A stretch of DNA of 64,000 bases from Jiangella alkaliphila (lineage in GTDB: Bacteria; Actinomycetota; Actinomycetes; Jiangellales; Jiangellaceae), in the NCBI RefSeq assembly GCF_900105925.1, contig NZ_LT629791.1, forward strand, positions 372,001 to 436,000, given 5' to 3'. The notes below the pieces were generated by a model. The model saw only the letters and a list, made by a program, of their open reading frames with translations. It searched no databases and was not told the origin of the DNA. Position 1 is the stretch's first letter. Each line of letters begins with the position of its first letter. A program made the position numbers and the translations under genes. This document shows, piece by piece, positions 1-9,290 of the stretch.

Positions 1-2611
1 ACTCGGCCACGCCGAGTGTGAGTTCGGTCGCGCCGGTCGTGGCGCCGAAGACGACCTCCTCGCCGGTCGGGCAGGCGCCGTGGCCGCTGACCGACACCAC
101 GTAACCGCGGGCGCCGGTGGCCGCGTCCCACCGCAGGGTCGTCGAGCCGCCGGCGTCGGCGTGCGAGAGGCCGCTGACCTGCGCGGGCGGCGCGGTGTCC
201 AGCGGCACGCTGTGCTCAGCGGTGCCGCCGCCGGTGAGCCGGTAGTCGTGGCCGGCCGTGATCGGGAACGACAGCGCCCCGGTGACCGGATCGACGTCGT
301 ACTCCACCGTCCGGCCCGCGGACGTGTCGGTGATCGTGAGGGAGGCGGTGTCCCAGCCGGTGTTGTCGTTGCGGATCAGGGACGTGTCGGCGCCGTCGCT
401 GAACTCGTAGCTCGAGCCCCGCTGGATCGGGTACACCTGGGCCCGCAGGTCGTCGCCGGCTCCGGTGACGGTGACGCCCTTGCCGCCGACGAACGCCGGC
501 ACGCGGTCGTAGCCGATGGCGTAGTCGTCGAGCGTGACCGGCCCCTGGAAGACCGACCCGGTCGCGATGTCGATCCACTTCCCGGCCGGGAGGTACACGT
601 CGCGCGACTGCGCCGTCTCGAAGTCGGCGCCGAACACCGGCGTCGCGAGCACGGACTCACCGAGCATCCATTCGTACTGGCGGGTCGTGTCGTTGGCCAG
701 CCCATACGTCGTCTCGTCGTCGGGATAGGCCAGGGGCAGCGGCGTCATGGCGTAGGGGAAGCCGGTCTCGTGTCCGTCCAGGACCGCGTCGTAGATGTAC
801 GGACGCATCGACTCGTGCCACAGCGCCACGTCTTTCACGGCGGCCGCGTAGTCGTCCCGGCCCATTTCCCACGGGCCGCGCCCGAACGCCAGCACCGGCT
901 GCAGCGCGTCGAACTGAGCATTGCGGACGTAGTACTTCTGGTACGACGGATCGCTCATCGGCACTTCCGGCGTCCCGCCGACATAGTCGCCGTACAGACT
1001 GGAGACACCGCTGGCGGCGAAATTCAGCAGATTGATCGGCATGCGGTCGGGGTCGGTGTGAAAGTTCTCGCCGGTGCCGTAGATCGTGTCGTTGATCCGG
1101 AGAATGTCGCCCGGCAGTGAATAGGCGGCATTCCTCGCCATCACCAGATCGCCGGCCTCGTGCATGGCCTGTAGTACCGGATTCCAGTTCGCGTCCCGGT
1201 ACAGCCTGGGCGTGTAGAGCATGGCGTCCTCCTTCCAGCCGTCCACGCCCCACTCCCGCAACCGCTCGACGAACCAGTCCACCGCCTCGTCGTTCGCGCC
1301 GTCGAGCACATAGCTGTGGCCGTCGGGGAACACCGCCCCCGTGATGACCGTGGGGGTGCCGTCGGGGTCACTGACCAGATAGCCGCGCTCGATCGCCTCG
1401 TGCACGGAAGGGCCGTCGTTCCGCTCGACGAAGTTCCCGCCGTCCTCCGGAAGGGCCTTGAAGTTGTTGCGGGCGCCGAGGATCAGTTTCACGTCGTTGT
1501 CCGCGAAGAACCGCTTCAGCGCGTCGGGGTCGGGATAGCGCGGATTGGGCAGCCCGTCGTCGCGCCCGGGCTCGGCGGTGTCGTCCCACCTGCCGAAGCT
1601 GTTGGTCGTGCCCTCCTCCGGCGTGCTCCGCGCGCCCGGCCAGAAGCCCGACCCGACCACGCCCCAGCTCAACGGGTAGCCCTCGTCGAGGAACCGCTGC
1701 ACCGTCTCGGTCACCGACGACTGGTAAGTGTCCCAGCGCAGCGCCCCGAACGCCTCCCAGCCCAACCCGAAGAACTCCGGGTTCGGGCGGGCGTCGTAGT
1801 ACCCGTGCTCCCCGCGGACGTGCTGGTAGTCGGCGTAGACCTGCTCGAGGTCGCGGCCGGCGAAGTAGTACAGCGCGTCCACCCGGTCGACACCCTGGGC
1901 GCCGAGCCGGTTCTCCGTCTCCGTCAGGGCGACCCGTTTGCGTCCGTCCTCGAACCACACCTGCCCGAACCGCTGCTTCGGGAAGACGGTGAAGTTGCTG
2001 ATGAAGCGCTGGCAGCTGCCGCCGTTGGTGACGTCGTCCAGCTCCAGGCCGGTCAACTCGGTGGTCGGCCGGGCCCGCACCCGGCTGTTGCACGACTCGC
2101 CCTGCTCGGTGGAGCCGTCGGCCCACGAACCGTGGTCGCCGAGTCCGTAGGCCGGTGCGACCGGGCCCGTGCGGAAGTCGATCGTGCCGCCGTCGCCGGG
2201 GAGATTCCCCACCGAGATGCGCACGTAGCTGTCGAACGGACGGACGTTCACCGTGGTGCGCGAACCGTCCTCGAGCGTCACCTCGATGATCGCGACGCGG
2301 GCGTTCGGACGGGAGATCAGTTCCGCGTCGACCGCGTCGGCGAAGTCCGTCGCGCCCTCCGGGCGCAGCCGCATTCCCGACTCGGCATGCGCCGGAGCTA
2401 TCAGCGTGCCCGAGCTGTCGGCGAACGAATAGCGAAAGCCGTCCTTGACGATGCGCAGGTCGTAGGTCTCTCCCGAAACGACGAGAGTGTCCCCGGTATC
2501 GGTGACGCCCATGGGCGCGGCAGTCGCCGGTGCCGGCGCGACCAGTGCGGCGATCATCAGCGGCAATGCGAGACACCCGGCGGCGGATCGCCTGACGATT
2601 CGTCGGTCCAC
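1..2611 (-). CDS. Secreted GH31 family glycoside hydrolase, C-terminus cut by window edge
   Basis: Reading from a GTG at 2611 (GAGGGAG ribosome site 5 nt upstream), one open frame runs off the left edge (870 codons seen). It begins with a Sec signal peptide (MDRRIVRRSAAG, a hydrophobic stretch, then ATAAP). A glycosidase N-terminal beta domain and a TIM barrel follow. The segment GVDGWKEDAM fits the GH31 nucleophile region, with the Asp of WKED as likely nucleophile, and SSLYGDYVGG fits the downstream substrate-site strand. After the barrel a proximal C-terminal sheet leads into a fibronectin-type-III-like module (APPAQVSGLSHADAGG), which is where the window ends. Known of the family: retaining alpha-glycosidases acting on alpha-glucosides, alpha-xylosides or sulfoquinovosides. 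Substrate is not predictable here. It is probably extracellular and bound to polysaccharide. Confidence 0.85.
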   Translation of the reverse strand, partial: MDRRIVRRSAAGCLALPLMIAALVAPAPATAAPMGVTDTGDTLVVSGETYDLRIVKDGFRYSFADSSGTLIAPAHAESGMRLRPEGATDFADAVDAELISRPNARVAIIEVTLEDGSRTTVNVRPFDSYVRISVGNLPGDGGTIDFRTGPVAPAYGLGDHGSWADGSTEQGESCNSRVRARPTTELTGLELDDVTNGGSCQRFISNFTVFPKQRFGQVWFEDGRKRVALTETENRLGAQGVDRVDALYYFAGRDLEQVYADYQHVRGEHGYYDARPNPEFFGLGWEAFGALRWDTYQSSVTETVQRFLDEGYPLSWGVVGSGFWPGARSTPEEGTTNSFGRWDDTAEPGRDDGLPNPRYPDPDALKRFFADNDVKLILGARNNFKALPEDGGNFVERNDGPSVHEAIERGYLVSDPDGTPTVITGAVFPDGHSYVLDGANDEAVDWFVERLREWGVDGWKEDAMLYTPRLYRDANWNPVLQAMHEAGDLVMARNAAYSLPGDILRINDTIYGTGENFHTDPDRMPINLLNFAASGVSSLYGDYVGGTPEVPMSDPSYQKYYVRNAQFDALQPVLAFGRGPWEMGRDDYAAAVKDVALWHESMRPYIYDAVLDGHETGFPYAMTPLPLAYPDDETTYGLANDTTRQYEWMLGESVLATPVFGADFETAQSRDVYLPAGKWIDIATGSVFQGPVTLDDYAIGYDRVPAFVGGKGVTVTGAGDDLRAQVYPIQRGSSYEFSDGADTSLIRNDNTGWDTASLTITDTSAGRTVEYDVDPVTGALSFPITAGHDYRLTGGGTAEHSVPLDTAPPAQVSGLSHADAGGSTTLRWDAATGARGYVVSVSGHGACPTGEEVVFGATTGATELTLGVAE

Positions 2612-2699
2612 GATGACTCCCTCGTCTCGAATGACTCACAAGACCGTGACACAAGCAATCCGCCCTACGCAAGTCTTATGCGACTGGCAGATTTATTAG

Positions 2700-2728
2700 T
2701 CACTATTAGAGAGGTCATGGGATGTCAA
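2700..2728 (-). promoter_or_regulatory. Promoter of the GH31 gene
   Basis: On the minus strand a perfect TTGACA (2723-2728) is separated by 17 bp from TAGTGA (2700-2705). This lies about 90 bp upstream of the GTG start at 2611. The stretch around the -10 is unusually A/T-rich for this replicon (AATAGTGACTAATAAAT), which suggests a regulated leader region. Confidence 0.6.
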
Positions 2729-2737
2729 CGCACGCCA

Positions 2738-2785
2738 GAAGGGCCCCGGCCGCGGACGAATGACGCGTCCGGGACGAGGCCCTTC
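2738..2785 (-). terminator. Hairpin downstream of the nitrilase-fold gene
   Basis: GAAGGGCC (2738-2745) pairs with GGCCCTTC (2778-2785), with a further GGAC/GTCC pairing inside. It lies 27 bp past the stop of the gene at 2812 and before the GH31 promoter, so it probably separates the two transcripts. There is no long U tract, as is usual in actinobacteria. Confidence 0.6.
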
Positions 2786-2811
2786 CGGCCCCTTTCAGTG
2801 GCTGCGCGGCG

Positions 2812-3771
2812 TCAGACGCCGATGCGGCCGCGGGTGCGACGGCGCCAGTCGCGGGCGAGCGGGCCGACGGTGTCGTCGCGGTGGACGTCGGTGACGGCGA
2901 TGGCGGGGACGCCGTCGGCCGGGCAGGCGGCCGACCACTCGCCGCGTGGGCCGATCACCCCCGCGAACGGCGCACCGGCCTCGGCCGGGACGGCGAGGCC
3001 GACCCAGTAGCTGTTCGCCGCCGCGTACCCACGGACCTCGGTCGCCACCGTCTCGCGGCCGGGCACGCCGCCCGTTTCGTACGACACCAGCACGCCGTCG
3101 ACGTCCAGGCGCTCGTACTCGGTGAACAGCTCGGGGAAGTGCGCGTCCATGCCGAGCGCGAGGCCGAACCGGTAGCCGTCGACGTCGAAGGTGACGGGCC
3201 GCGAGCCGGGCGTGTACATGTACGTGAGCTTCGTGTTCGACAGCGTCCGCTCGTCGTAGCGCGCGGCCACCGCGCCCTGGTCGGACACGACGTACAGGCT
3301 GTTGTGCGGACGTTCCGAGCCGGGCGCGCGGTGGACGGCAGCGATCACCGTCCAGATCGCCAGCTCGCCCGCCAGCGCAACGATGCGGCGCAGCTCGTCG
3401 TCGAGCACCGCCCAGTCGGCCCGGCTCCAGTCGGCCGGCCCGACCTCGTCCGGCCCGAGCTCGGAGAGCACGTACTTGCTCGGGAAGCAGATGGCGCCCT
3501 CGGTGAAGTGCACCAGGCGGGCACCGGCCGCGGCCGCGTCGGTCATCAGCCGGCGGACCTGCGCCGCGCTCGCGCGCAGCCCGTCGGCGTCGGTGGGATC
3601 GTCGCGGACCGTCGACTGTGCGACGGCGATCCGCAGGGTGGTCTGGGGCTGTTCCGGCATGGCGTCTCCTGTCGGAGTCGTGCGGAAGTGCCGGAGTGCC
3701 GCCAGGTAGGACTCGCCCGTCTTCGCGGCGCGAGCACGGACCCGGCGTTTGAGGTTCCTGTGCGCTGTCAT
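2812..3771 (-). CDS. Nitrilase-fold protein with degenerate active site
   Basis: A 319-aa protein with the carbon-nitrogen hydrolase fold from about residue 48 (LRIAVAQSTVRDD). It is preceded by a basic segment (NLKRRVRARAAKTGESYLAA) that I know only as an N-terminal extension in some actinobacterial proteins. The family triad is Glu-Lys-Cys. The Glu is present (LVHFTEGAICFP). The usual Lys of the Y-D-K motif is Glu (RYDERTLSNTK), and the nucleophile position (usually L-C-I/Y-E/D) is Gly (LALGMDAHFPE). It may therefore be a non-catalytic binding protein or use altered chemistry. ATG 3771 is chosen because GGAGG lies 4 nt upstream; an in-frame GTG at 3783 is possible. Confidence 0.8.
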   Translation of the reverse strand: MTAHRNLKRRVRARAAKTGESYLAALRHFRTTPTGDAMPEQPQTTLRIAVAQSTVRDDPTDADGLRASAAQVRRLMTDAAAAGARLVHFTEGAICFPSKYVLSELGPDEVGPADWSRADWAVLDDELRRIVALAGELAIWTVIAAVHRAPGSERPHNSLYVVSDQGAVAARYDERTLSNTKLTYMYTPGSRPVTFDVDGYRFGLALGMDAHFPELFTEYERLDVDGVLVSYETGGVPGRETVATEVRGYAAANSYWVGLAVPAEAGAPFAGVIGPRGEWSAACPADGVPAIAVTDVHRDDTVGPLARDWRRRTRGRIGV

Positions 3772-3963
3772 CCGGCCTCCCACGCACTCGCACGTGACCC
3801 CCCAGCGATCCCGTCCGAGGCGGGTGACCAGGACGAGCGGCTCGAGACAAGAAGTCCCTTTGCCTTCTGGATCACAACCGGGCTGGGGCCGGTCGGCGAA
3901 GGTGAGGCGGGAGCCACGCCAGACCCCTAGGCTTCCGCACCACCACCCGCCGCGTCAACGGAG

Positions 3964-4362
3964 TCAGGCGGACGCGTGCGCCGCCATCCAGGCGTCGTAC
4001 TCGGAGTCGTCCTCGGGGGTGCGGTCGATCAGCGCGGCCAGCAGGGTGCGCGCCGTCGTCAGCTCGTCGATGGCCGACGTCAGGCGGTCGCGCTCGGACT
4101 CCAGCGGCTCGAGCATCGACCGGCAGCCGGGCATCAGGCCGTCGCCGGTGTCGACCATGCACGGCAGCAGCTCGGCGATCAGGTGGCTCGGCAGCCCGGC
4201 CGCCAGCAGCGACCGCACATGCCGCACGGCCTCGATGTCGGACGGCGCATAGTCGCGGTAGCCGCTGGGCAGGCGGGCCGGCTTCAGCAGGTTCTGCTCT
4301 TCGTAGTAGCGCAGCGCGCGCTCCGTCGCGCCGGTCCGCCGGGCCAGTTCGCCGATGCGCAT
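3964..4362 (-). CDS. MerR family transcriptional regulator
   Basis: 132 aa. The N-terminal winged helix-turn-helix is typical (MRIGELARRTGATERALRYY), with the second wing around GYRDYAPSDIEAVRHV. A coiled-coil dimerisation helix (LEPLESERDRLTSAIDEL) and a short C-terminal effector region follow. Cys residues (C90-like LPCMVD, PGCRSM) exist but are not in the arrangement of metal-binding MerR proteins, so an organic inducer is more likely. It is transcribed divergently from the reductase at 4431, and the shared 68-bp gap contains a MerR-type operator. Confidence 0.9.
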   Translation of the reverse strand: MRIGELARRTGATERALRYYEEQNLLKPARLPSGYRDYAPSDIEAVRHVRSLLAAGLPSHLIAELLPCMVDTGDGLMPGCRSMLEPLESERDRLTSAIDELTTARTLLAALIDRTPEDDSEYDAWMAAHASA

Positions 4363-4391
4363 TCCGTCCTCCGCAGTCGCCCGCCGACGGC

Positions 4392-4423
4392 TTGACCCTC
4401 ACGTCGGCGTGAAGGTTTAGCGT
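4392..4423 (+). promoter_or_regulatory. MerR-type promoter/operator of the reductase gene, probably leaderless
   Basis: TTGACC (4392-4397) and TAGCGT (4418-4423) are 20 bp apart, the over-long spacer that MerR regulators untwist. Inside lies the inverted repeat ACCCTCACG / CGTGAAGGT (4395-4403 and 4408-4416, one mismatch). The reductase ATG is only 8 nt after the -10 hexamer, so the transcript probably starts at or next to the start codon. Confidence 0.75.
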
Positions 4424-4430
4424 ACCCGAC

Positions 4431-5333
4431 ATGACGACATCTCCGCAGGTCACCATGCTCGGGCTGGGCAACATGGGCCAGGCCCTCGCCCGCGCCTTCC
4501 TCGCCCACGGCCACCCCATCACCGTCTGGAACCGCTCCCCGGAGAAGGGCGACGCGCTGGTCGCGGCGAGCGCGCGGCGGGCCGTGACCGTCGCGGACGC
4601 GGTCGCCGGCGCGGACCTCGTCGTCGTGTGCGTGGTCGACTACGTGGCCGCGCGGCAACTGCTCGAACCGGCCGCCGCGGCGCTGCGCGGGCGCACCGTC
4701 GTGAACCTCACCGCCGACTCCCCCGACGCCGCGCGCGAGCTGGCCGGCTGGGCCGCCGGCCACGGCATCGACTACCTCGACGGGTCGATCATGACGCCGA
4801 CGGTCACCATCGACACGCCCGACGCGGTGCTGATCTACAGCGGGCCGGCCGATCTCTACGAGCGGCACACGGCGACGCTCGCCGCGCTCGGCGGTGCGCA
4901 GCACCACCTCGGCACCGACCCGGGCCGGGCCGCCGCCTTCGACGTCGCGCTGCTGGACCTGTTCTGGACCGCGGTCTCCGGCCTGTCGCACGCGTTCGCG
5001 CTGGCCAAGGCCGAGGGCATCGACGGCGCCGACTTCGCCCCGTTCGCCGAAGGGCTGACCAGCCTGCTGCTGAGCTCCGTCGACGAGCACGCCGCCAGGC
5101 TGGACGAGGGCAACTACGACGCCGACGTCGCGACGCTGGCGACGATCGCCGCCGGGGTGGAGCACGTCGTCGAGGCCTCGGGGCGGGCCGGGCTGGACAC
5201 CAGCGTCCAGCAGGCCGTGCTCGCACAGATGCGCCGAGCCATCGACGCCGGGCACGGCGGCGACGACGTGTCGCGGCTCACGGCCGCACTGCTGTCCGAC
5301 CGCCGCCCCAAGTGGGCATCTTTGCGCCATTGA
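4431..5333 (+). CDS. NAD(P)-binding reductase of the 6PGDH/beta-hydroxyacid dehydrogenase superfamily
   Basis: 300 aa. The N-terminal Rossmann fold has the nucleotide loop GLGNMGQALARAF, and NR after the second strand (VWNRSPEKGD) suggests NADP(H). A helical C-terminal domain (FDVALLDLFWTAVSGLSHAF) forms the dimer and active site. The lack of the usual Lys-x-x-Asn pair of beta-hydroxyacid dehydrogenases (here D-V-A-L-L-D) points to the imine-reductase-like branch, which reduces cyclic imines. Substrate is unknown. The divergent MerR regulator and operator imply induction by a small molecule. Confidence 0.85.
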   Translation: MTTSPQVTMLGLGNMGQALARAFLAHGHPITVWNRSPEKGDALVAASARRAVTVADAVAGADLVVVCVVDYVAARQLLEPAAAALRGRTVVNLTADSPDAARELAGWAAGHGIDYLDGSIMTPTVTIDTPDAVLIYSGPADLYERHTATLAALGGAQHHLGTDPGRAAAFDVALLDLFWTAVSGLSHAFALAKAEGIDGADFAPFAEGLTSLLLSSVDEHAARLDEGNYDADVATLATIAAGVEHVVEASGRAGLDTSVQQAVLAQMRRAIDAGHGGDDVSRLTAALLSDRRPKWASLRH

Positions 5334-5385
5334 CGCCTACCGGCCACGCATAGTCCTTCCGCCCCGGGCGGCGGCGGTGCCATCT

Positions 5386-5400
5386 TGTCCGGACCGGACA
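5386..5400. promoter_or_regulatory. 15-bp palindrome upstream of the subtilase
   Basis: TGTCCGGACCGGACA is a perfect inverted repeat about its central base, 49 bp upstream of the subtilase start. Its length and position fit a dimeric repressor operator. No regulator gene is adjacent, so the binding protein is unknown. Confidence 0.45.
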
Positions 5401-5449
5401 TCCGGCACATCTGGTACCGACCACGTCTCGCCCACCCCCAGGAGGAGCC

Positions 5450-8400
5450 GTGCGACCTCGCCATCCGAGCCGCCTGACCGCCACCGCCCTGGCGGTCGCC
5501 CTGACCGTCACCGCGCTGGCCGGCGCCGCCGCCCCCGTCACCGCCGCCCCGGAGGCAGCAACTTCGGAGGCCGCCGAGCCGGCCGCGGCCCCGACCGGCG
5601 GGTCCACCACCCGGGTCACGCTGGTCACCGGCGACGTCGTCGACGTGACGACGGCAGGCGGGAAGACGTCGGTCGCCGTCGCCGCGGCGGACGGGGGCGC
5701 GGTCGAGGCGTACGAGCTGGACGGCGACACGTACGTCGTGCCGGCCGGCGTCGCGCCGCTGGTCCGCGCCGGCACCGTCGACGACCAGCTGTTCAACGTC
5801 ACCCGGCTGATCGAGAGCGGGTACGCCGACGACGCGGCCGCCGAGCTGCCGGTCATCGTCACGTACGACGGGACTGCCGCCCGGTCCGCGTCCGCCGGCG
5901 CCGACGCCGTCGCCGCCCGGGCCGAGAGCCTGCCGGCCAGCGACGCCACGCTGCCGCTGCCCAGCATCGACGGCGCGGCGGTCGAGGTCGCCAAGGCCGA
6001 CGCCGGCACCTTCTGGGCCGCCGTCCAGGCCGACCGGTCGGTCGACGCGATCTGGCTCGACGGCGCCGTCGCGGCGACCCTCGACGTCAGCGTGCCGATG
6101 ATCGGCGCGCCGGAGGCGTGGGCGAGCGGCCTCGACGGCACCGGCACCACCGTCGCGGTCCTGGACACGGGCGTCGACCCGGCGCACCCGGACGTCGCCG
6201 GCCAACTCACCGTTCAACAGGACTTCACCGGTGGGAACAGCCCGGTCGACCGGCACGGCCACGGCACCCACGTCGCGGCCACGGTCGCCGGCACCGGCGC
6301 GGGCTCCGACGGCGCCCGCCGCGGCGTCGCGCCTGGGGCCGACCTGATGATCGGCAAGGTCCTCGACGACGGCGGCAGCGGCCAGGACTCGTGGGTCATC
6401 GCCGGCATGGAGTGGGCCGCGCGCGGCGGCGCCGACGTCGTCAGCATGAGCCTCGGCGGGTACGCCAGCGACGGCACCGACCCGCTCAGCCAGGCCGTGA
6501 ACGAGCTGACCGCCGAGACCGGCGCACTGTTCGTCATCGCCGGCGGCAACTACGGCCCGGGCGACTACTCGCTGACGAACCCGGGCGCCGCCGACGCCGC
6601 GCTCACCGTCGGCAACGTCACGAAGACCGACGAGCTGGCGGCGACGTCCGGCCGCGGCCCGCGGGTCGGCGACCACGCCGTCAAGCCCGACATCACCGCG
6701 CCGGGCACGAACATCGTCGCCGCCCGGGCCGCCGGGACCGCGATGGGCACGCCGGTCGACGACCTCTACACCAGTGCGTCCGGCACCTCGATGGCCACGC
6801 CGCACGTCGCGGGCGCCGCCGCGATCGTCCGCCAGCAGCACCCGGACTGGACGCCCGAGCAGGTCAAGGCCGCACTGGTGTCGACGGCGGTCCCGCGCGA
6901 CGGGCTCACCGTCTACCAGCAGGGCGGCGGCCGCCTCGACGTCGCGACCGCCGTCGGCCAGGGCGTGTTCGCCGGGCCGGCGCCGCTGAACTTCGGCTAC
7001 CTGCCGTATCCGCAGACCGACCTCGAGCCGATCGTCCGCACCGTCACGTTCAGCAACGTCACCGACGCAACGGTCACGCTCGACCTCGCCGCGTCGGCGA
7101 GCGCCGGGCCGACGCCGGCGCCGGCCGGCATGCTGACGCTCGGCGCGCCGGCGGTCACCGTCCCCGCGAACGGCACGGCGACCGTCGACGTCACGCTGGA
7201 TCCGTCGCTCGGCGCCGCGGGCCTGTACAGCGGCTTCGTCACCGGGATCGGCCCGGACGGGGTGAGCGTCTCGCTGCCGCTCGGGCTGAACAAGGAGCAG
7301 GAGGTCTACGAGCTCACCGTCACCGTGCTGGACCGCGAGGGCGAGCCCAACCGCGGCGCCACCGTCCAGGTCGGCAACGTCGACGACTCGTCGAAGCACG
7401 TCTCGTTCCCGAACCTGGACGCGCGCGGCCAGGCGACGGTGCGCGTCCCGCCGGGCACGTACAGCGTGCTGAGCATCATGAACGAGACCGACGGCGAGCG
7501 GTACACGTACACGTTCGCCGGCGACCCGGAGGTCGAGGTCGAGCCGGGCGGGGCGAGCGTCGTGCTCGACGGCCGCACCGCGGTCCCGGTCACCGCCGAC
7601 GTCGGCCGCACCGTCGAGGGTGTGTTCGCGAAGCTCGAGTTCTGGCGGTTCCCGCTGGCCGGCGAGGCGATGCACTACCGCTACCTGCTCGGCGAGCCGT
7701 TCACGGACGTCTACGCGACGCCGACCGACGAGGTCACCGAGGGCGGCTTCCACCTCGTCACGCAGTTCTCGCTGGCAGAGCCGGACATCGTCGTCGACGG
7801 CGCCGGCCTGGCCGCGTTCGAGCCGGAGTACTTCGTCTACGCGCCCGAGCTGCCGGAGGGCCCGTTCCGCCGCGACGTCGTCGACGCCGGCACCGCGACG
7901 CCGTCGGAGCTGGCCGAGGTCGACCTGGACGGGAAGATCGCGCTGGTCGAGGCCGCGAACGGGCAGTGGAGCGAGCAGATCCGGGCCGTCGCGGCGGCCG
8001 GCGCCGAGCTGGCGTTCCTCTACAGCCGGGCCGGCTACCCGTTCTCCGGCGCGGTCGAGCGCGGGCTGCCCATCCCGGCGGCCGCGCTGGACCTCAGCGA
8101 GGCCGAGACGCTGCTGGCCCGCGGCGGCGACGTCACCGTCCACTCGACGCCTGACAGCCCGTACCTCTACGACCTGCGCTTCGACCAGGACGGCGCGGTC
8201 GGCGCGGACCTGTCGTACGTCGTCGACCCGGACGACCTCGCCACGGTCTCGAGCACGTACCACGCAGACGCGACGCAGCGCACCGTCGCGGACGTCAACC
8301 CGTCGTTCGCGCCGTGGCAGGACAACTCGTTCGACTCGTACCGCTACTTCCGCGCACCGATCGAGCGGACGGAGTACGTGACGGCCTCGCCCGGGATGCT

Positions 8401-9250
8401 GTGGCTGAAGCAGCTCGTCGGCTACGAGACCGACGAGGTCGTGCTGGCCCGGCACGCGCGCGACCGGCTGCGGACGCTCTCGGCCGGCGAGGAACTGGCG
8501 GACACCTGGTTCGGCGGGCCGTTCGTGCCGTCGCCGCGGCGCGAGGTGCTGGAGCAGGACCGGGTCGGGATGCCGTGTCCGGCCTGCCGCGACGCCGACG
8601 AGCTGTTCTTCTGGATCGAGGACTTCACCGACTCCGGCGACGGCCACTACGGCGCCTGGGACATCCGCTGGGAGAACTCGGCCACGCGGCTGTTCCGCGA
8701 CGACCAGCTGGTGGTCAGCCGGCGCACCGGGCGCGGGGTGCTGGCGGCGGTCGCGGCGGACTCGGAGTACCGGCTGGAGATCGACGCGTGGTCCGACGCG
8801 CCGTGGAGCTTCGGGACGCGGTCGTCGACGGCGTGGACGTTCCGATCCGCGGCCCCGGCCTCGGGCGTCGGCGACCTGCCGCCGCAGTACGCGTGCACCG
8901 ACCGCGGCCACCGCGACTGCGCGTTCCTGCCGCTGCTGTTCGCGTCGTACGACGTGCCGCTGGACCCGCTGAACCGGGCGCCGGCCGGCCGCGCCTTCCA
9001 GTTCGGCCTCACGGTCGGCGGGCAGGTCGGCGCGCCGGCGCCGTCCGTCCGGCGGGTGCGGGTCGAGGTCTCCTACGACGACGGCGCCAGCTGGCGGCCC
9101 GCGGTGGTCCGGCCGGCGGGTGGAGCCGGCGCGTACACCGTCACCGTCCGGCACCCGAAGGACGCCGAGCACGTCTCGCTGCGGATCGACGCCCAGGGCG
9201 ACGGGACCCGACTCGAGCAGGAGGTGCTCCGGGCCTACCCGCTGGACTGA
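5450..9250 (+). CDS. Large secreted S8 subtilisin-family serine protease
   Basis: 1266 aa from GTG 5450, with GGAGGAG three nt upstream. It has a Sec signal peptide (RPRHPSRLTATALAVALTV, ending near PVTAAPEA) and a propeptide. The catalytic domain carries all three motifs: Asp (VAVLDTGVDPAHPDV), His (HGHGTHVAATVAG) and Ser (SGTSMATPHVAGAAAI), spanning roughly residues 220-500. The remaining 750 residues contain beta-sandwich segments, including an Ig-like domain after the catalytic part, a PA-like domain near residues 810-900 (KIALVEAANG...YSRAGYPFSGAVE) and a C-terminal beta domain. This architecture is typical of actinobacterial extracellular proteases of 1100-1300 aa. Likely role: degradation of extracellular protein. 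Confidence 0.92.
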   Translation: MRPRHPSRLTATALAVALTVTALAGAAAPVTAAPEAATSEAAEPAAAPTGGSTTRVTLVTGDVVDVTTAGGKTSVAVAAADGGAVEAYELDGDTYVVPAGVAPLVRAGTVDDQLFNVTRLIESGYADDAAAELPVIVTYDGTAARSASAGADAVAARAESLPASDATLPLPSIDGAAVEVAKADAGTFWAAVQADRSVDAIWLDGAVAATLDVSVPMIGAPEAWASGLDGTGTTVAVLDTGVDPAHPDVAGQLTVQQDFTGGNSPVDRHGHGTHVAATVAGTGAGSDGARRGVAPGADLMIGKVLDDGGSGQDSWVIAGMEWAARGGADVVSMSLGGYASDGTDPLSQAVNELTAETGALFVIAGGNYGPGDYSLTNPGAADAALTVGNVTKTDELAATSGRGPRVGDHAVKPDITAPGTNIVAARAAGTAMGTPVDDLYTSASGTSMATPHVAGAAAIVRQQHPDWTPEQVKAALVSTAVPRDGLTVYQQGGGRLDVATAVGQGVFAGPAPLNFGYLPYPQTDLEPIVRTVTFSNVTDATVTLDLAASASAGPTPAPAGMLTLGAPAVTVPANGTATVDVTLDPSLGAAGLYSGFVTGIGPDGVSVSLPLGLNKEQEVYELTVTVLDREGEPNRGATVQVGNVDDSSKHVSFPNLDARGQATVRVPPGTYSVLSIMNETDGERYTYTFAGDPEVEVEPGGASVVLDGRTAVPVTADVGRTVEGVFAKLEFWRFPLAGEAMHYRYLLGEPFTDVYATPTDEVTEGGFHLVTQFSLAEPDIVVDGAGLAAFEPEYFVYAPELPEGPFRRDVVDAGTATPSELAEVDLDGKIALVEAANGQWSEQIRAVAAAGAELAFLYSRAGYPFSGAVERGLPIPAAALDLSEAETLLARGGDVTVHSTPDSPYLYDLRFDQDGAVGADLSYVVDPDDLATVSSTYHADATQRTVADVNPSFAPWQDNSFDSYRYFRAPIERTEYVTASPGMLWLKQLVGYETDEVVLARHARDRLRTLSAGEELADTWFGGPFVPSPRREVLEQDRVGMPCPACRDADELFFWIEDFTDSGDGHYGAWDIRWENSATRLFRDDQLVVSRRTGRGVLAAVAADSEYRLEIDAWSDAPWSFGTRSSTAWTFRSAAPASGVGDLPPQYACTDRGHRDCAFLPLLFASYDVPLDPLNRAPAGRAFQFGLTVGGQVGAPAPSVRRVRVEVSYDDGASWRPAVVRPAGGAGAYTVTVRHPKDAEHVSLRIDAQGDGTRLEQEVLRAYPLD

Positions 9251-9290
9251 TCCGATCTGCCGCTGGGTCTGGACGTCCTGAGCTGCGCCG

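Noticed and set aside
1316-3010. A 564-codon plus-strand frame over the GH31 and nitrilase genes
   Set aside because: Low-complexity composition and no motif; the minus strand gives a signal peptide and GH31 motifs.
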